Notes: generated by a model not told the origin, from the sequence alone. Positions 1 to 7,800 are shown, counted from the first letter of the stretch. The stretch is DNA of 64,000 nt from Bacillota bacterium (GCA_017577485.1 PKRI01000001.1:62001-126000); one strand, 5' to 3'. Translations and numbers: made by a program.

Positions 1-195
1 GAAACGGGCGATCAGGTCGCCGATGGAGTAGACCCGGGTGTGGCCGATGTGCAGCGCCCCCGACGGGTACGGGTACATCTCCAGGCAGTAGAACTTGGGC
101 CGGGAGGGGTCGGGCTCCACGTCGTAGAGCCGCTGTTCCTCCCAGCGGCGCTGCCACTTCTGCTCCACGGCCGCAGCGTTGTAGCGATCCTCCAT
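1..195 (-). CDS. leuS: leucyl-tRNA synthetase (N-terminal fragment, runs off the left edge)
   Basis: Charges tRNA-Leu with leucine in the cytoplasm. Only the first 65 codons are present. Reading from the ATG at 195, the fragment carries the class I synthetase block EMYPYPSGALHIGHTRVYSI, with the HIGH signature inside HIGHT, followed by GDLIARF, which is the LeuS form of this motif. The N-terminal segment YNAAAVEQKWQRRWEE also fits LeuS. The start is set by the T-box terminator that ends about 65 bases upstream. Leader and specifier (Leu codon CTC) independently support the leucine assignment. Confidence 0.93.
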   Translation of the reverse strand, partial: MEDRYNAAAVEQKWQRRWEEQRLYDVEPDPSRPKFYCLEMYPYPSGALHIGHTRVYSIGDLIARF

Positions 196-258
196 GGACA
201 CCGAACGCGCACCCCCCAGCTCGGGCCGTCGCGGGACCCCACGGCCCCTGAAGCCCCT

Positions 259-295
259 CAAACAGAGGCTCCCCCGCCTCAGGGACGGGGGAGCC
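259..295 (-). terminator. T-box-controlled intrinsic terminator before leuS
   Basis: Nine perfect pairs (GGCTCCCCC at 295-287 with GGGGGAGCC at 275-267) are followed by TCTGTTTG. It is mutually exclusive with the T-box antiterminator, so leucyl-tRNA charging should decide read-through into leuS. Confidence 0.85.
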
Positions 296-325
296 CGCGG
301 TACCACCCTAATTGATAAAGCACTG

Positions 326-398
326 TGGAGCGGATGGGATTCGAACCCACGACCTCGTGAATGCCATTCACGCGCTCTCCCAACTGAGCTACCGCCCC
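326..398 (-). tRNA. tRNA-Ala(GGC)
   Basis: A complete 73-nt cloverleaf: acceptor GGGGCGG/CCGCTCC, D-stem GCTC/GAGC, anticodon stem CGTGA/TCACG with loop ATGGCAT (anticodon GGC), and a T-arm with TTCGAAT. The acceptor stem has a G3:U70 wobble, the established identity element of alanine tRNA, so this looks functional rather than accidental. CCA is not encoded. No separate promoter is evident between it and stem I of the leuS leader, so it is probably transcribed from the promoter at 607-636, inside the T-box leader. Confidence 0.95.
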
Positions 399-606
399 AC
401 GGAAAACGCTCTATCCACTCGGCGCCTTAACGCGGCGTACACGGGACCGGCTAGGCCGCCTGCCGGCTTCACCGGACCGCCTCCCGGGCGAGTTCGGCGG
501 CCTCAAGGTCCCGGTTCGCACCGGCCACCGGGTCGCTGGCACCATCGACCGCCTACTGCTCCCGTTCTTCGGCTTGGCGTCGGGATGGATTTGAACAGCG
601 CCGCTA

Positions 607-636
607 ATTATACGCAAGGGGACGCGGCATCGTCAA
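607..636 (-). promoter_or_regulatory. sigma-A promoter of the leuS leader / tRNA-Ala
   Basis: TTGACG (636-631), an 18-bp spacer and a consensus TATAAT (612-607). Expected transcription start is near 600, just upstream of T-box stem I. It lies 20 bp beyond the rsfS stop codon. Confidence 0.85.
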
Positions 637-655
637 CAGCACCGGCCGGGCGGGG

Positions 656-1009
656 TCACGAGGGGGCCTGCTCCAGTTCCACGCGGCGGGCATCGCCCCA
701 CAGGCGCTCCAGCCCGTAGTAATCGCGCTGCTCAGGGTTCATCACGTGGACGACCACGTCGCCGAAGTCCAGCAGCACCCAGCGCCCGTCGGTGTAGCCC
801 TCGACTCCCAGCGGCTTGAAGCCGCGGGCCTCCAGTTCCTCCAGCACGTGGTCCACGATGGCCTTCACCTGGATGGGGTTGGCGCCGCTGGCGATGACGA
901 AATAATCGGTGACGACCGTCAGGTCGCCCACCTCGAGCACAACGACGTCAGCCGCCTTCTTGTCGGCGGCGGCCGTCGCCGCCAGCACCGCCTTCTGGTG
1001 TGCATCCAA
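656..1009 (-). CDS. rsfS: ribosomal silencing factor RsfS
   Basis: RsfS (Iojap/DUF143 family) binds ribosomal protein L14 on free 50S subunits and blocks subunit joining when nutrients run low. The 117-residue length is normal. The core VVVLEVGDLTVVTDYFVIAS followed by GANPIQVKAI and a C-terminal DFGDVVVHVMNPEQRDYYGLERLW is diagnostic of the family. The apparent start is TTG at 1009 with GGGAG ten bases upstream. It is the last gene of an obg-nadD-LCP-rsfS run, 14 bp after the LCP gene, an arrangement common in Bacillota. The downstream leuS unit has its own promoter. Confidence 0.93.
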   Translation of the reverse strand: MDAHQKAVLAATAAADKKAADVVVLEVGDLTVVTDYFVIASGANPIQVKAIVDHVLEELEARGFKPLGVEGYTDGRWVLLDFGDVVVHVMNPEQRDYYGLERLWGDARRVELEQAPS

Positions 1010-1023
1010 CGGGTCGCGTCTCC

Positions 1024-2361
1024 CTACTGCTGATTCTGTACGTAATCGCGCCCGACGACGATGGTGATGTCTGCCGGGGCCGAGTCGTCAGGTTCCGCGT
1101 AAACCCGGGCCGTGGCCGTTTGATTCACGATGGCCCGCGCCAGCACCTTGCCCATGGTCTCGTCGCCGTGATGGATCAGCACGATGGTCTCGTCCACGGG
1201 CACCTCGTCCACCACGACCTCCACGTTGTAGCCGTGCTGGCGGAGGCTCTCGGCCACCCGGCTGCCGGCCCCGCCGGGCCCCGACGCGTCGCGCACCAGC
1301 ACCTGCACCACCGTGTCGGGCGGCGGCGTCAGTCGCCAGATCAGGGCGTCCACCAGCTGGCGGGTGCCTTCCTCGTCGTGGAGCCAGTAGTACACGCCGT
1401 TCATCCAGCCGTCGCGGCCCGGAATGGTGTTCATGACGATCTCGTCGGGGCTGAAGCCGGCGGCCATGCGGCCCGCCACCGCCACCAGGTGCACCAGTTC
1501 GGACTCGCTGAGGTTGGTGTCCACCTGGCGGACGATCTCGTCCACGATCTGACCCAGGCGCGGGATGATGCCCAAATCCAGGCCCCGCTGCACCAGCGCC
1601 CGGAGGATCTCCTGCTGCCGCGCGATGCGGGCCAGGTCGCTGTCCTGCCGGTAGCGGGCGTACTGCATGGCCTCGTTGCCGTTCAGGACCCGGCACCCGG
1701 GCTGCAGGTGAATGTAAAGGTTCTGGTAGGGATCTTCGTAATGCATGGGTTTGGGCACGCAGATGTAGACGCCGCCCATCAGGTCGACGATGTTGACGAA
1801 GGCTTCCAGGTTCACCCGCACGTAGCGGTGCACCGGCACGTTCAGCAGGTGGCTGACGGCGGCCATGGACACCGCCGGGCCGCCGAAGGCGTGCGCGTGG
1901 GTGATCTTCGTCGGGTTCTCGCGGATGTAGCGGTGAAGCTGCTCATCCAGCCGGTCCAGCGGGATCTCCACGTAGGTATCCCGGGGGATGGACAGGATGC
2001 TGAGGCCGCCGGTCAGCGGGTCGTAACTGGCCAGCATCATGGTGTCGGACCGGCGGGCGCCGCGGCGGCCGTCTTCCAGCAGGCCCGCGTCGGTGCCCAG
2101 GATCAGGATGTTGAAGGGCTCGTCCGGCCTGACCTCCACCCGGGGCGGCGCCACCACGTCGCCGGGTTCCGGCTGTTCCTCGTCGACCGTCAGGCCCGAT
2201 ACCAGCCGCCATGCCATGGTGAACGCCAGGGACGCGCCGAAAGCCACCGCCGCCACAGCCACGTAGGCGGCGGTCAGCAGAATCCGGCGGCGCCGGGACG
2301 AAAGCCGAGGGCGGCGTTGCTCCGCCGCCCCCGGACCGGAGGACGAAGGGCTCTGCACCAA
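1024..2361 (-). CDS. LytR-CpsA-Psr (LCP) family cell-wall polymer ligase with C-terminal LytR_C domain
   Basis: LCP enzymes transfer lipid-linked glycopolymers such as teichoic or teichuronic acids onto peptidoglycan on the outer membrane face. A short basic N-terminus precedes one membrane segment (about 27-49). The LCP core starts near residue 83 with FNILILGTDAG, then RRSDTMML (about 103-110) and SIPRDTYVEIP (about 124-134), which supply the Arg/Asp residues that bind the pyrophosphate. Residues from about 345 onward match the LytR_C domain, ending in a DITIVVGRDY motif. A TTG start at 2361 fits a GAGAGG site. Being between nadD and rsfS is a recurrent Bacillota arrangement. The attached polymer cannot be told from sequence. 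Confidence 0.9.
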   Translation of the reverse strand: MVQSPSSSGPGAAEQRRPRLSSRRRRILLTAAYVAVAAVAFGASLAFTMAWRLVSGLTVDEEQPEPGDVVAPPRVEVRPDEPFNILILGTDAGLLEDGRRGARRSDTMMLASYDPLTGGLSILSIPRDTYVEIPLDRLDEQLHRYIRENPTKITHAHAFGGPAVSMAAVSHLLNVPVHRYVRVNLEAFVNIVDLMGGVYICVPKPMHYEDPYQNLYIHLQPGCRVLNGNEAMQYARYRQDSDLARIARQQEILRALVQRGLDLGIIPRLGQIVDEIVRQVDTNLSESELVHLVAVAGRMAAGFSPDEIVMNTIPGRDGWMNGVYYWLHDEEGTRQLVDALIWRLTPPPDTVVQVLVRDASGPGGAGSRVAESLRQHGYNVEVVVDEVPVDETIVLIHHGDETMGKVLARAIVNQTATARVYAEPDDSAPADITIVVGRDYVQNQQ

Positions 2362-2421
2362 CGCGACATACCTCTCCCTGTTTCGACCCTGTACGGTGCG
2401 ACCCGTTCAGTACTTTAGAGT

Positions 2422-3066
2422 CTAGCAGGGAGCCTTCTGTTCCATCAATTCGGCGTGGGAACCGCGGTACAACCCGTGCTGCTGGATGTAGTCCAGCACC
2501 TGCTGGGGCAGCAGGTAGCGCACCGACCGCCCCTGGGACAGGCGCCGCCGCAGTTCGCGGGCCGAGATGTTGAGGGGATCGATGTCGAGATGGCGCACCC
2601 GGGCCGCGAGATGAGCGGGCATCGCCTGGAGGCGGGCCTCCACGGCGCCGTCGTTCCAACCGGGGCGGCTGACCACGGCCACTTCCGCCAGTTCCAGGAT
2701 CCGCTCCGGGTCCTTCCACCGGTCCATGCCCAGGAAGGCGTCGGCGCCGACGATGAAGATCAGCGCCACATCGGGCCCCAGTTCCGCCCGCAGTTCCTCC
2801 AGGGTGTCGACGGTATAGGACGGGCCCGGCCGGTCCAGTTCCATGCGCGAGACGCGGAACCGGGGGTTGCCCGCCGTGGCCAGGACCGTCATCAGGTAGC
2901 GGTGCTCCGCCGGCGTGGTCTGGCCGGCGGGCCGGTGGGGCGGCCGGCCGCAGGGCACGAACAGCACGCGGTCCAGGTCCAGGACCTCCGCCGCCGCCTC
3001 GGCGGCCACCAGATGGCCGAAGTGGATGGGGTCGAAGGTGCCGCCCAGCACGCCCAAGCGCTTCAC
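2422..3066 (-). CDS. nadD: nicotinate-nucleotide adenylyltransferase
   Basis: NadD adenylates nicotinate mononucleotide with ATP to give deamido-NAD in NAD synthesis. The N-terminal nucleotidyltransferase motif is GGTFDPIHFGHL with the HxGH-type site. VGADAFLGMDRWKDPERIL and the C-terminal SARELRRRL (the family ISSTxIR-like motif) follow. I place the start at GTG 3066, because the in-frame sequence further upstream lies inside obg and is not conserved; this puts the start one base after the obg stop. The length of 214 residues is typical. Confidence 0.94.
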   Translation of the reverse strand: MKRLGVLGGTFDPIHFGHLVAAEAAAEVLDLDRVLFVPCGRPPHRPAGQTTPAEHRYLMTVLATAGNPRFRVSRMELDRPGPSYTVDTLEELRAELGPDVALIFIVGADAFLGMDRWKDPERILELAEVAVVSRPGWNDGAVEARLQAMPAHLAARVRHLDIDPLNISARELRRRLSQGRSVRYLLPQQVLDYIQQHGLYRGSHAELMEQKAPC

Positions 3067-3067
3067 G

Positions 3068-4378
3068 TCAGCCGCCACCGCCCTGGTCCGTCGGGTCGAG
3101 AAACTCAAACTCCCATTCGCCGATGCGCACCGTATCCCCGCTGCGGGCGCCGGCGGCCCGCAGCGCCTCCTCCACGCCGGCCCGCTCCAGGCGCCGCTGC
3201 AGGTAGCGGACCGCCTCGTCGTTATTGAAATCGGTCATGGCCGCCCATCGCTCCACCGCGGCGCCGGTCACGCGGAAGGCGCCGTCGTCGTCCCGGACCA
3301 CTTCCAGCAGGGGCCGCCGCGGCGCCCGGTACACGCGCACCGGCGCCGGCGCCGCCGGCGGCTCGGCGGCCCGGGCCTCCTCCAGAAGCCGCCGGACCCG
3401 GCCCAGCAGCTGCGGGATGCCCTGGCCGGTGACGGCCGAGATCGCCTGGAAGCCGAAGCCGTCGGCGGCGGCCGCCTGTTCCAGGCGGTCCAGGTGCCGG
3501 GCGGCTTCCGGCAGGTCCGCCTTGTTGGCCGCCACCACCGCGGGCAGCCGGTCCAGCGGGCGCTGGTACCGGGCCAGCTCGCGCCGGATCACGCGGTAAT
3601 CCTCGACGGGATCGCGGCCTTCGGAGCCCGACGCGTCCACCACGTGCACCAGCACCCGGGTGCGCTCGATGTGGCGCAGGAACTCGTGGCCGAGGCCGGC
3701 GCCCTGGTGGGCGCCCTCGATCAGGCCGGGGATGTCGGCCCAGACCATGGTGAACCCGTCGTCGAAGGCCACCACCCCCAGCACCGGCTCCAGGGTCGTG
3801 AAGGGATAGGGGGCCACCTTAGGGCGCGCCGCCGACACGCGCCCAAGCAGCGTGGACTTGCCGGCGTTGGGCATGCCCACCAGGCCCACGTCGGCCAGCA
3901 GCTTGAGTTCCAGCCGCAGCCAGGCTTCCTCGCCCGGCGCGCCCTTTTCCGCCATGCGGGGTGCCCGGTGGGTGGGGGTGACGAAGCGGGCGTTGCCCCG
4001 GCCGCCCCGCCCGCCCCGGGCCGCCACGAAGGTCTGGCCCGGCTCGGTCAGGTCCGCCAGCAGCCGGCCCTGGTCGTCGTAGACCATGGTGCCCGGCGGC
4101 ACCCGCACTTCCAGGTCCCGGCCGGCCCGGCCGTTCTTGCGGGAACCGCCGCCGTGCCGCCCCCGCTCCGCCCGGAAGTGCCGCTGGAACTGGAAGGCCT
4201 GCAGGGTATTAAGGCTGGGGTCCACCACCAGGATGACGCTGCCGCCGCGGCCCCCGTCGCCGCCGTCGGGACCACCGCGGGGCACGTACTTTTCCCGGCG
4301 GAAGGAAACGGCGCCGTCGCCGCCGCGCCCCCCCTGGACGAAGATCCTGGCCTGGTCAATGAAGCGCGACACGGTCAT
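3068..4378 (-). CDS. obg: GTPase Obg/CgtA, 50S assembly factor
   Basis: Obg is an essential GTPase for late 50S maturation and, in Bacillus, for stress and sporulation signalling. Domain order: glycine-rich Obg fold (about 1-160, with GGPDGGDGGRGG), G domain with G1 GMPNAGKS at 168-175, G3 DIPGL at 215-219 and an NKAD motif near 285, then a C-terminal OCT domain (about 350-430) ending in EWEFEFLDP. The ATG overlaps the stop of the spo0B-like gene by four bases, implying translational coupling. Overall length of 436 matches Bacillota Obg proteins. Confidence 0.97.
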   Translation of the reverse strand: MTVSRFIDQARIFVQGGRGGDGAVSFRREKYVPRGGPDGGDGGRGGSVILVVDPSLNTLQAFQFQRHFRAERGRHGGGSRKNGRAGRDLEVRVPPGTMVYDDQGRLLADLTEPGQTFVAARGGRGGRGNARFVTPTHRAPRMAEKGAPGEEAWLRLELKLLADVGLVGMPNAGKSTLLGRVSAARPKVAPYPFTTLEPVLGVVAFDDGFTMVWADIPGLIEGAHQGAGLGHEFLRHIERTRVLVHVVDASGSEGRDPVEDYRVIRRELARYQRPLDRLPAVVAANKADLPEAARHLDRLEQAAAADGFGFQAISAVTGQGIPQLLGRVRRLLEEARAAEPPAAPAPVRVYRAPRRPLLEVVRDDDGAFRVTGAAVERWAAMTDFNNDEAVRYLQRRLERAGVEEALRAAGARSGDTVRIGEWEFEFLDPTDQGGGG

Positions 4379-4869
4379 TCCCCCGGCTCGTCCACCGCCG
4401 GCCGGTCAAGCGGCACCGTCACCGGCGGCAGGCCCGCCGCCGGCGCCTCCAGCGTCACGCCGTCCCGGGTCCAGCGCACGATGAGCCGCCGCTCCTCGGG
4501 CCGGACACCGGCGCCCGAAAGCGCCGACTGCAGCCGGGCCCAACCCTGGACCACGGCCTCGCAGGCGGCCGCCACTGCCGCCGCCGTCACCGGCCCGGGC
4601 ATCATCCCGTCGACGGACAGGTCCACCTCGATGCCCTGCTCCTCGGCTTCCAGAGCCAGGCCCAGGATCAGGCCCGCCAGCGGCGCCGGCACCCCTGCCG
4701 CCAGGCGGGCTTCCGCCGCCAGGCGCCGGCGCAGCGCGTCCAGGGCCTCCCTGGCCTTCAGGGCATCGCCCAGTTCCAGCCAGCCCACCGCCACCTGCAC
4801 GTGGTTGGCCACCCGGTGGCGGTAGGCGCGCAGGTAAGGGAGCAGCGCGCCGCCGTCCAGGCCCAGCAT
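4375..4869 (-). CDS. spo0B: Spo0B-like sporulation phosphotransferase / histidine-containing helical protein
   Basis: Spo0B passes phosphate from Spo0F to Spo0A in the sporulation phosphorelay. The protein is a short alpha-helical domain with the sequence YRHRVANHVQVAVGWLELG near the N-terminus. The His of YRHR sits where the Spo0B helix carries its phosphorylated His, and LNxLQ-like residues follow. There is no clear ATP-binding N/G1/G2 box, consistent with Spo0B rather than a kinase. The rpmA-spo0B-obg position is the same as in B. subtilis. I chose ATG 4869 with GGTG six bases upstream; GTG 4878 is the alternative. Family assignment leans on synteny because this family diverges fast. Confidence 0.72.
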   Translation of the reverse strand: MLGLDGGALLPYLRAYRHRVANHVQVAVGWLELGDALKAREALDALRRRLAAEARLAAGVPAPLAGLILGLALEAEEQGIEVDLSVDGMMPGPVTAAAVAAACEAVVQGWARLQSALSGAGVRPEERRLIVRWTRDGVTLEAPAAGLPPVTVPLDRPAVDEPGE

Positions 4870-4885
4870 GCCCGTCACCGTCCTG

Positions 4886-4920
4886 AAACAAGAAAGCCCC
4901 CGGTACCGCGTACCGGGGGC
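4886..4920 (-). terminator. intrinsic terminator after rpmA
   Basis: An almost uninterrupted inverted repeat at 4896-4920 (GCCCCCGGTAC / GTACCGGGGGC) is followed on the minus strand by TTTCTTGTTT. It separates rplU-prp-rpmA from spo0B-obg. Only about 17 bp remain before the spo0B start, so some read-through must supply the downstream genes unless a promoter overlaps the hairpin. Confidence 0.85.
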
Positions 4921-4936
4921 CGCCGTCCCTTCCCGG

Positions 4937-5257
4937 TCAGTCCTGTCCCCCGGCGGCCGGCGCAGCGGTCACCGGAGCCGGGGCCGGGTAAACGCTGACG
5001 CGCCTGCGCGTCTTGCCCAGGCGCTCAAACTTCACGTAGCCGTCGACGACGGCGAAGAGGGTGTCGTCACCGCCGCGGCCCACGTTGGCGCCCGGGTGGA
5101 TGCGGGTGCCGCGCTGGCGCACCAGAATGCTGCCGGCCGTGACGAACTGCCCGTCGTGGCGCTTGACGCCCAGGCGCTTGGCCCGGCTGTCGCGCCCGTT
5201 CTTGGTGCTGCCGCCGCCCTTCTTGGTGGCGAACAACTGAAGGTTCATGAGGCGCAT
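4937..5257 (-). CDS. rpmA: 50S ribosomal protein L27 with Prp-cleavable N-terminal presequence
   Basis: L27 lies at the peptidyl-transferase centre. The body (KKGGGSTKNGRDSRAKRLGVKRHDG...) is standard. The N-terminus reads MRLMNLQLFA before TKKGG. This is the Bacillota extension whose LQxFA motif is cut by the cysteine protease Prp to free the functional N-terminus, and prp is the adjacent gene. The ATG at 5257 is preceded by GGTGGTG at good distance; an in-frame codon four residues earlier has no such site. A roughly 15-residue Ala/Pro-rich C-terminal tail is extra compared with most L27 proteins. Confidence 0.96.
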   Translation of the reverse strand: MRLMNLQLFATKKGGGSTKNGRDSRAKRLGVKRHDGQFVTAGSILVRQRGTRIHPGANVGRGGDDTLFAVVDGYVKFERLGKTRRRVSVYPAPAPVTAAPAAGGQD

Positions 5258-5275
5258 GGGAATCACCACCGATCT

Positions 5276-5614
5276 TCAGCGGTTGATCTCGCGGACCTGC
5301 ACGTGACCCGGGTAACCCGCCTCGATGCTGCGCAGGCTGCGCAGCAGGGTTTCCGTCAGCACGGCTGCGCCCTGCAGCCGGCTGGCCGCCGCCTCCTCAG
5401 GGATGCGGCAGCGCAGCCGGCCCTGGTCGTCGTCGACCTCGGCTTCGACGTCGATCCGGAGCACTTCCTCCAGGCCGATCAGAGCCGCCTGGGCCAGGGC
5501 CGAAACCGCCGCGCACACCACGTCGCGGCCCCGCTCCGCGAAACCCGCGTGGCCGCTGAGCGAAAACTCCACGATGTTGCCCGCGGCGCCGCGGACGAAC
5601 ACGGCCTCGATCAT
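5276..5614 (-). CDS. prp: ribosomal-processing cysteine protease Prp
   Basis: Prp removes the N-terminal extension of L27, a step essential in Staphylococcus aureus. The 112-residue protein has the catalytic His in SLSGHAGFA (His22) and the catalytic Cys in GRDVVCAAVSAL (Cys34), the two signatures of the family (formerly DUF464/YsxB). The ATG overlaps the rplU stop by one base, and rpmA, its substrate gene, follows 18 bp downstream. Enzyme and substrate are therefore co-expressed between L21 and L27, the common Bacillota arrangement. Confidence 0.95.
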   Translation of the reverse strand: MIEAVFVRGAAGNIVEFSLSGHAGFAERGRDVVCAAVSALAQAALIGLEEVLRIDVEAEVDDDQGRLRCRIPEEAAASRLQGAAVLTETLLRSLRSIEAGYPGHVQVREINR

Positions 5615-5922
5615 CAGGCCTGGATCTTCTCGATCCGCACCCGCGTGTAGTGCTGCCGGTGGCCGCGCCGCCGCCGCACGTTCTTCTTGGACTTGTAGCG
5701 GAAGGCCAGGACCTTGTTGGCCCGGCCGTGGCCCAGGACGCGGCCCGTCACCCGGGCGCCCTCCACCAGCGGCGTGCCCACCTTGAGGCCGGCGCCGGCG
5801 CCCACGGCCAGGACCGGAAATTCCACGGCGGCGTCGGGATCGGCGTCCAGGCGCTCCACGATGACCACGTCGCCCTCGGACACCCGGTACTGCTTCCCGC
5901 CGGTTTCGATGATGGCGTACAT
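5614..5922 (-). CDS. rplU: 50S ribosomal protein L21
   Basis: L21 is a 23S rRNA-binding protein of the large subunit. The sequence begins MYAIIETGGKQYRVSEGD and ends with a basic KSKKNVRRRRGHRQHYTRVRIEKI segment, both typical. The length is 102 residues, the usual size. It is the first gene of rplU-prp-rpmA. A GGGAGG site precedes the ATG. The intergenic stretch before it (5923-5979) shows no clear promoter, so it may be read through from the RNase E/G gene. Confidence 0.97.
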   Translation of the reverse strand: MYAIIETGGKQYRVSEGDVVIVERLDADPDAAVEFPVLAVGAGAGLKVGTPLVEGARVTGRVLGHGRANKVLAFRYKSKKNVRRRRGHRQHYTRVRIEKIQA

Positions 5923-5979
5923 GGGTCAATCCTCCCAGGCAAAGACGCAAGCCATTCTAGCACGGCCGCCCCGGGCCGG

Positions 5980-7707
5980 TCAACGCGACGCGGTCTGGGA
6001 CGGCTGCGGCGGCTGCACGATACGGGCTTTGGCGTAGGTCCGGAAGGCCCGGGTGATCTCCACGGTCACGGTTTCACCCACCCGGTTGCCGGCACCCTCG
6101 ATGTCGATGACGTACCCCTCCACCCGGGCGATGCCGTCCCAGGAATTGGACACGTGGGGTTCCTCGACCTTGAGCTCGATGACGTCGCCGGCCTTGACCG
6201 GCAGCGCCTGCTCCTCCACCTCGGCCTTGCTGCCCAGGGCCCGCAGGTTCATCTCCTCGATGTGGCAGGCTTCGGAACCCTTGATGTAGATGCTCTTGCC
6301 GGTCTCCCGCTCCAGTTCCTTGAGATTGGAGCCGCCGGCGCCGATCAGCAGCGACGCCACCGACGGGTGCACCTCCACCAGGATGGCCTCGTGGTTGGTG
6401 CTGCGCAGGATCCGCTTGATCTCGCGGCGCACCCGGCGGGCCTGGCTCTCTTCGGTCAGCACCCGCCCGCGGCCGTCGCAGTAGGGGCACTCCCGGGTCA
6501 GCAAATCCAGCAGGTTCTTGCGGCCCTTCTTGCGGGTCATCTCCACCAGGCCCAGCTGGGTGATTCCCAGGACCGTGGTCTTGGTGCGGTCACGGGCAAC
6601 GGCCCGCTCCAGGGCCCGGACGACGCGATGCCGGTGGCGGGGACTCTCCATGTCGATGAAGTCGATGACGATGATGCCGCCGATGTCGCGCAGGCGGATC
6701 TGGCGGGCGATCTCGTCGACGGCCTCCATGTTGGTGCGGTAGACCGTGTCCTGCAGGTCGTGGGTACCCACAAACTTGCCGGTGTTGACGTCGATGACCG
6801 TCAGGGCCTCGGTCTGGTCGATGACGATGTAGCCGCCGGAGGGAAGCCAGACGCGCTTCTTCAGTGCCCGGTCGATCTCTTCGTTGAGGCCGTAAACCTC
6901 GAACAGGGACCGCCCCTTGCCGTGGAAGAATTCGAGGCGGTCCTTCTGCTCGGGGGCGAAAATCTCAAGCAATTCCTGGGCCTGCTGGTACTCGGCCCGC
7001 GAATCGATGGCAAAGCGGGTGACCTCGTCGGTCATAAAGTCCCGCAGGAGCCGGTAAACCAGGCCCATGTCCTTGTAAAGGATGCTGGGCGCGCGCTGCT
7101 GGCGGTTCTTCCGCTGAATGTCCGACCATACACGAAGCAAAAACTTGGCGTCCCGGGCGATGTCTTCCTCGGACCGTCCCTCAGCCACGGTCCGGACGAT
7201 CAAGCCGAGTCCCGGAGGCTTGACGGACTGGGCGATGCGCTTGAGCCGCTCGCGCTCCGCTTCGTCGCTGATCTTGCGGGAAACTCCCACATAGTCGACA
7301 CCGGGCATCAGAACCAGGTAGCGTCCCGGAATCGTGAGATTGCGGGTGATGCGGGCGCCCTTGGTGCCGACCGCTTCCTTGACGACCTGGACCACGACCT
7401 CCTGGCCCACGCGCAGCAGGTCGTTGATGGTCTTGCCCTTCAGGTCTTCGGGCGGCTCGTCCTCGTCGCCCTCCATCTTGACGGGGTGGGCGTCATCGAC
7501 GTGGAGAAAGGCGTTGCGCTCCAGGCCGATATTGACGAAGGCCGCCTGCATGCCGGGCAGGACGTTCTCCACCCTGCCCTTGTAGATGTTGCCGACGACG
7601 CGCTGCGCCAGCGGCCGCTCGATGAACACGTCCACCAGGCGGCCGTCCTCCAGGATGGCGCCGCGCGTCTCGTCGTGTTCCACAGAGACGAGGATCTCCT
7701 TTTTCAA
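5980..7707 (-). CDS. rng: ribonuclease E/G family endoribonuclease
   Basis: RNase E/G enzymes cut single-stranded RNA in rRNA, tRNA and mRNA processing. The 575-residue protein has an S1 domain near residues 38-120 (GNIYKGRVENVLPGMQAAFV), a 5'-sensor region, a catalytic DNase I-like core with Asp306 (VIDVNTG) and Asp349 (VIDFIDM), and a zinc-link CPYCDGRG with Cys407 and Cys410. It lacks the long C-terminal scaffold of E. coli RNase E, so it is of RNase G length. A TTG start at 7707 has GGAG about ten bases upstream. It sits between spoIVFB and rplU, as in many Clostridia. Confidence 0.95.
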   Translation of the reverse strand: MKKEILVSVEHDETRGAILEDGRLVDVFIERPLAQRVVGNIYKGRVENVLPGMQAAFVNIGLERNAFLHVDDAHPVKMEGDEDEPPEDLKGKTINDLLRVGQEVVVQVVKEAVGTKGARITRNLTIPGRYLVLMPGVDYVGVSRKISDEAERERLKRIAQSVKPPGLGLIVRTVAEGRSEEDIARDAKFLLRVWSDIQRKNRQQRAPSILYKDMGLVYRLLRDFMTDEVTRFAIDSRAEYQQAQELLEIFAPEQKDRLEFFHGKGRSLFEVYGLNEEIDRALKKRVWLPSGGYIVIDQTEALTVIDVNTGKFVGTHDLQDTVYRTNMEAVDEIARQIRLRDIGGIIVIDFIDMESPRHRHRVVRALERAVARDRTKTTVLGITQLGLVEMTRKKGRKNLLDLLTRECPYCDGRGRVLTEESQARRVRREIKRILRSTNHEAILVEVHPSVASLLIGAGGSNLKELERETGKSIYIKGSEACHIEEMNLRALGSKAEVEEQALPVKAGDVIELKVEEPHVSNSWDGIARVEGYVIDIEGAGNRVGETVTVEITRAFRTYAKARIVQPPQPSQTASR

Positions 7708-7800
7708 TACCTCTCAACTCCCTGGACCCGTCGGGGCACCAGGCGAAGGCGTCGGATCCCGTCCGGCGGCGCTCACTTGTCAAGGTCCATCTCTTTCCTG

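Larger units (their letters stand above)
259..600 (-). promoter_or_regulatory. leucine T-box riboswitch leader of leuS, interrupted by a tRNA gene
   Basis: T-box leaders sense uncharged tRNA and control transcription termination. Seen here on the minus strand: stem I with AGTA at 557-554, the distal GGTGCGAACCGG segment at 522-511, and the specifier loop GAA-CTC with the Leu codon CTC at 492-490. GGCGG/CCGCC and CGGG/CCCG arms pair around that loop. The conserved T-box AGGGTGGTACCGCGG is at 309-295. Its AGGG pairs with CCCT to form the antiterminator. A competing terminator hairpin follows at 295-267. The odd point is that a complete tRNA-Ala gene (398-326) lies between stem I and the T-box sequence, leaving only about 16 bases between the tRNA end and AGGGTGG. 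Confidence 0.85.
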
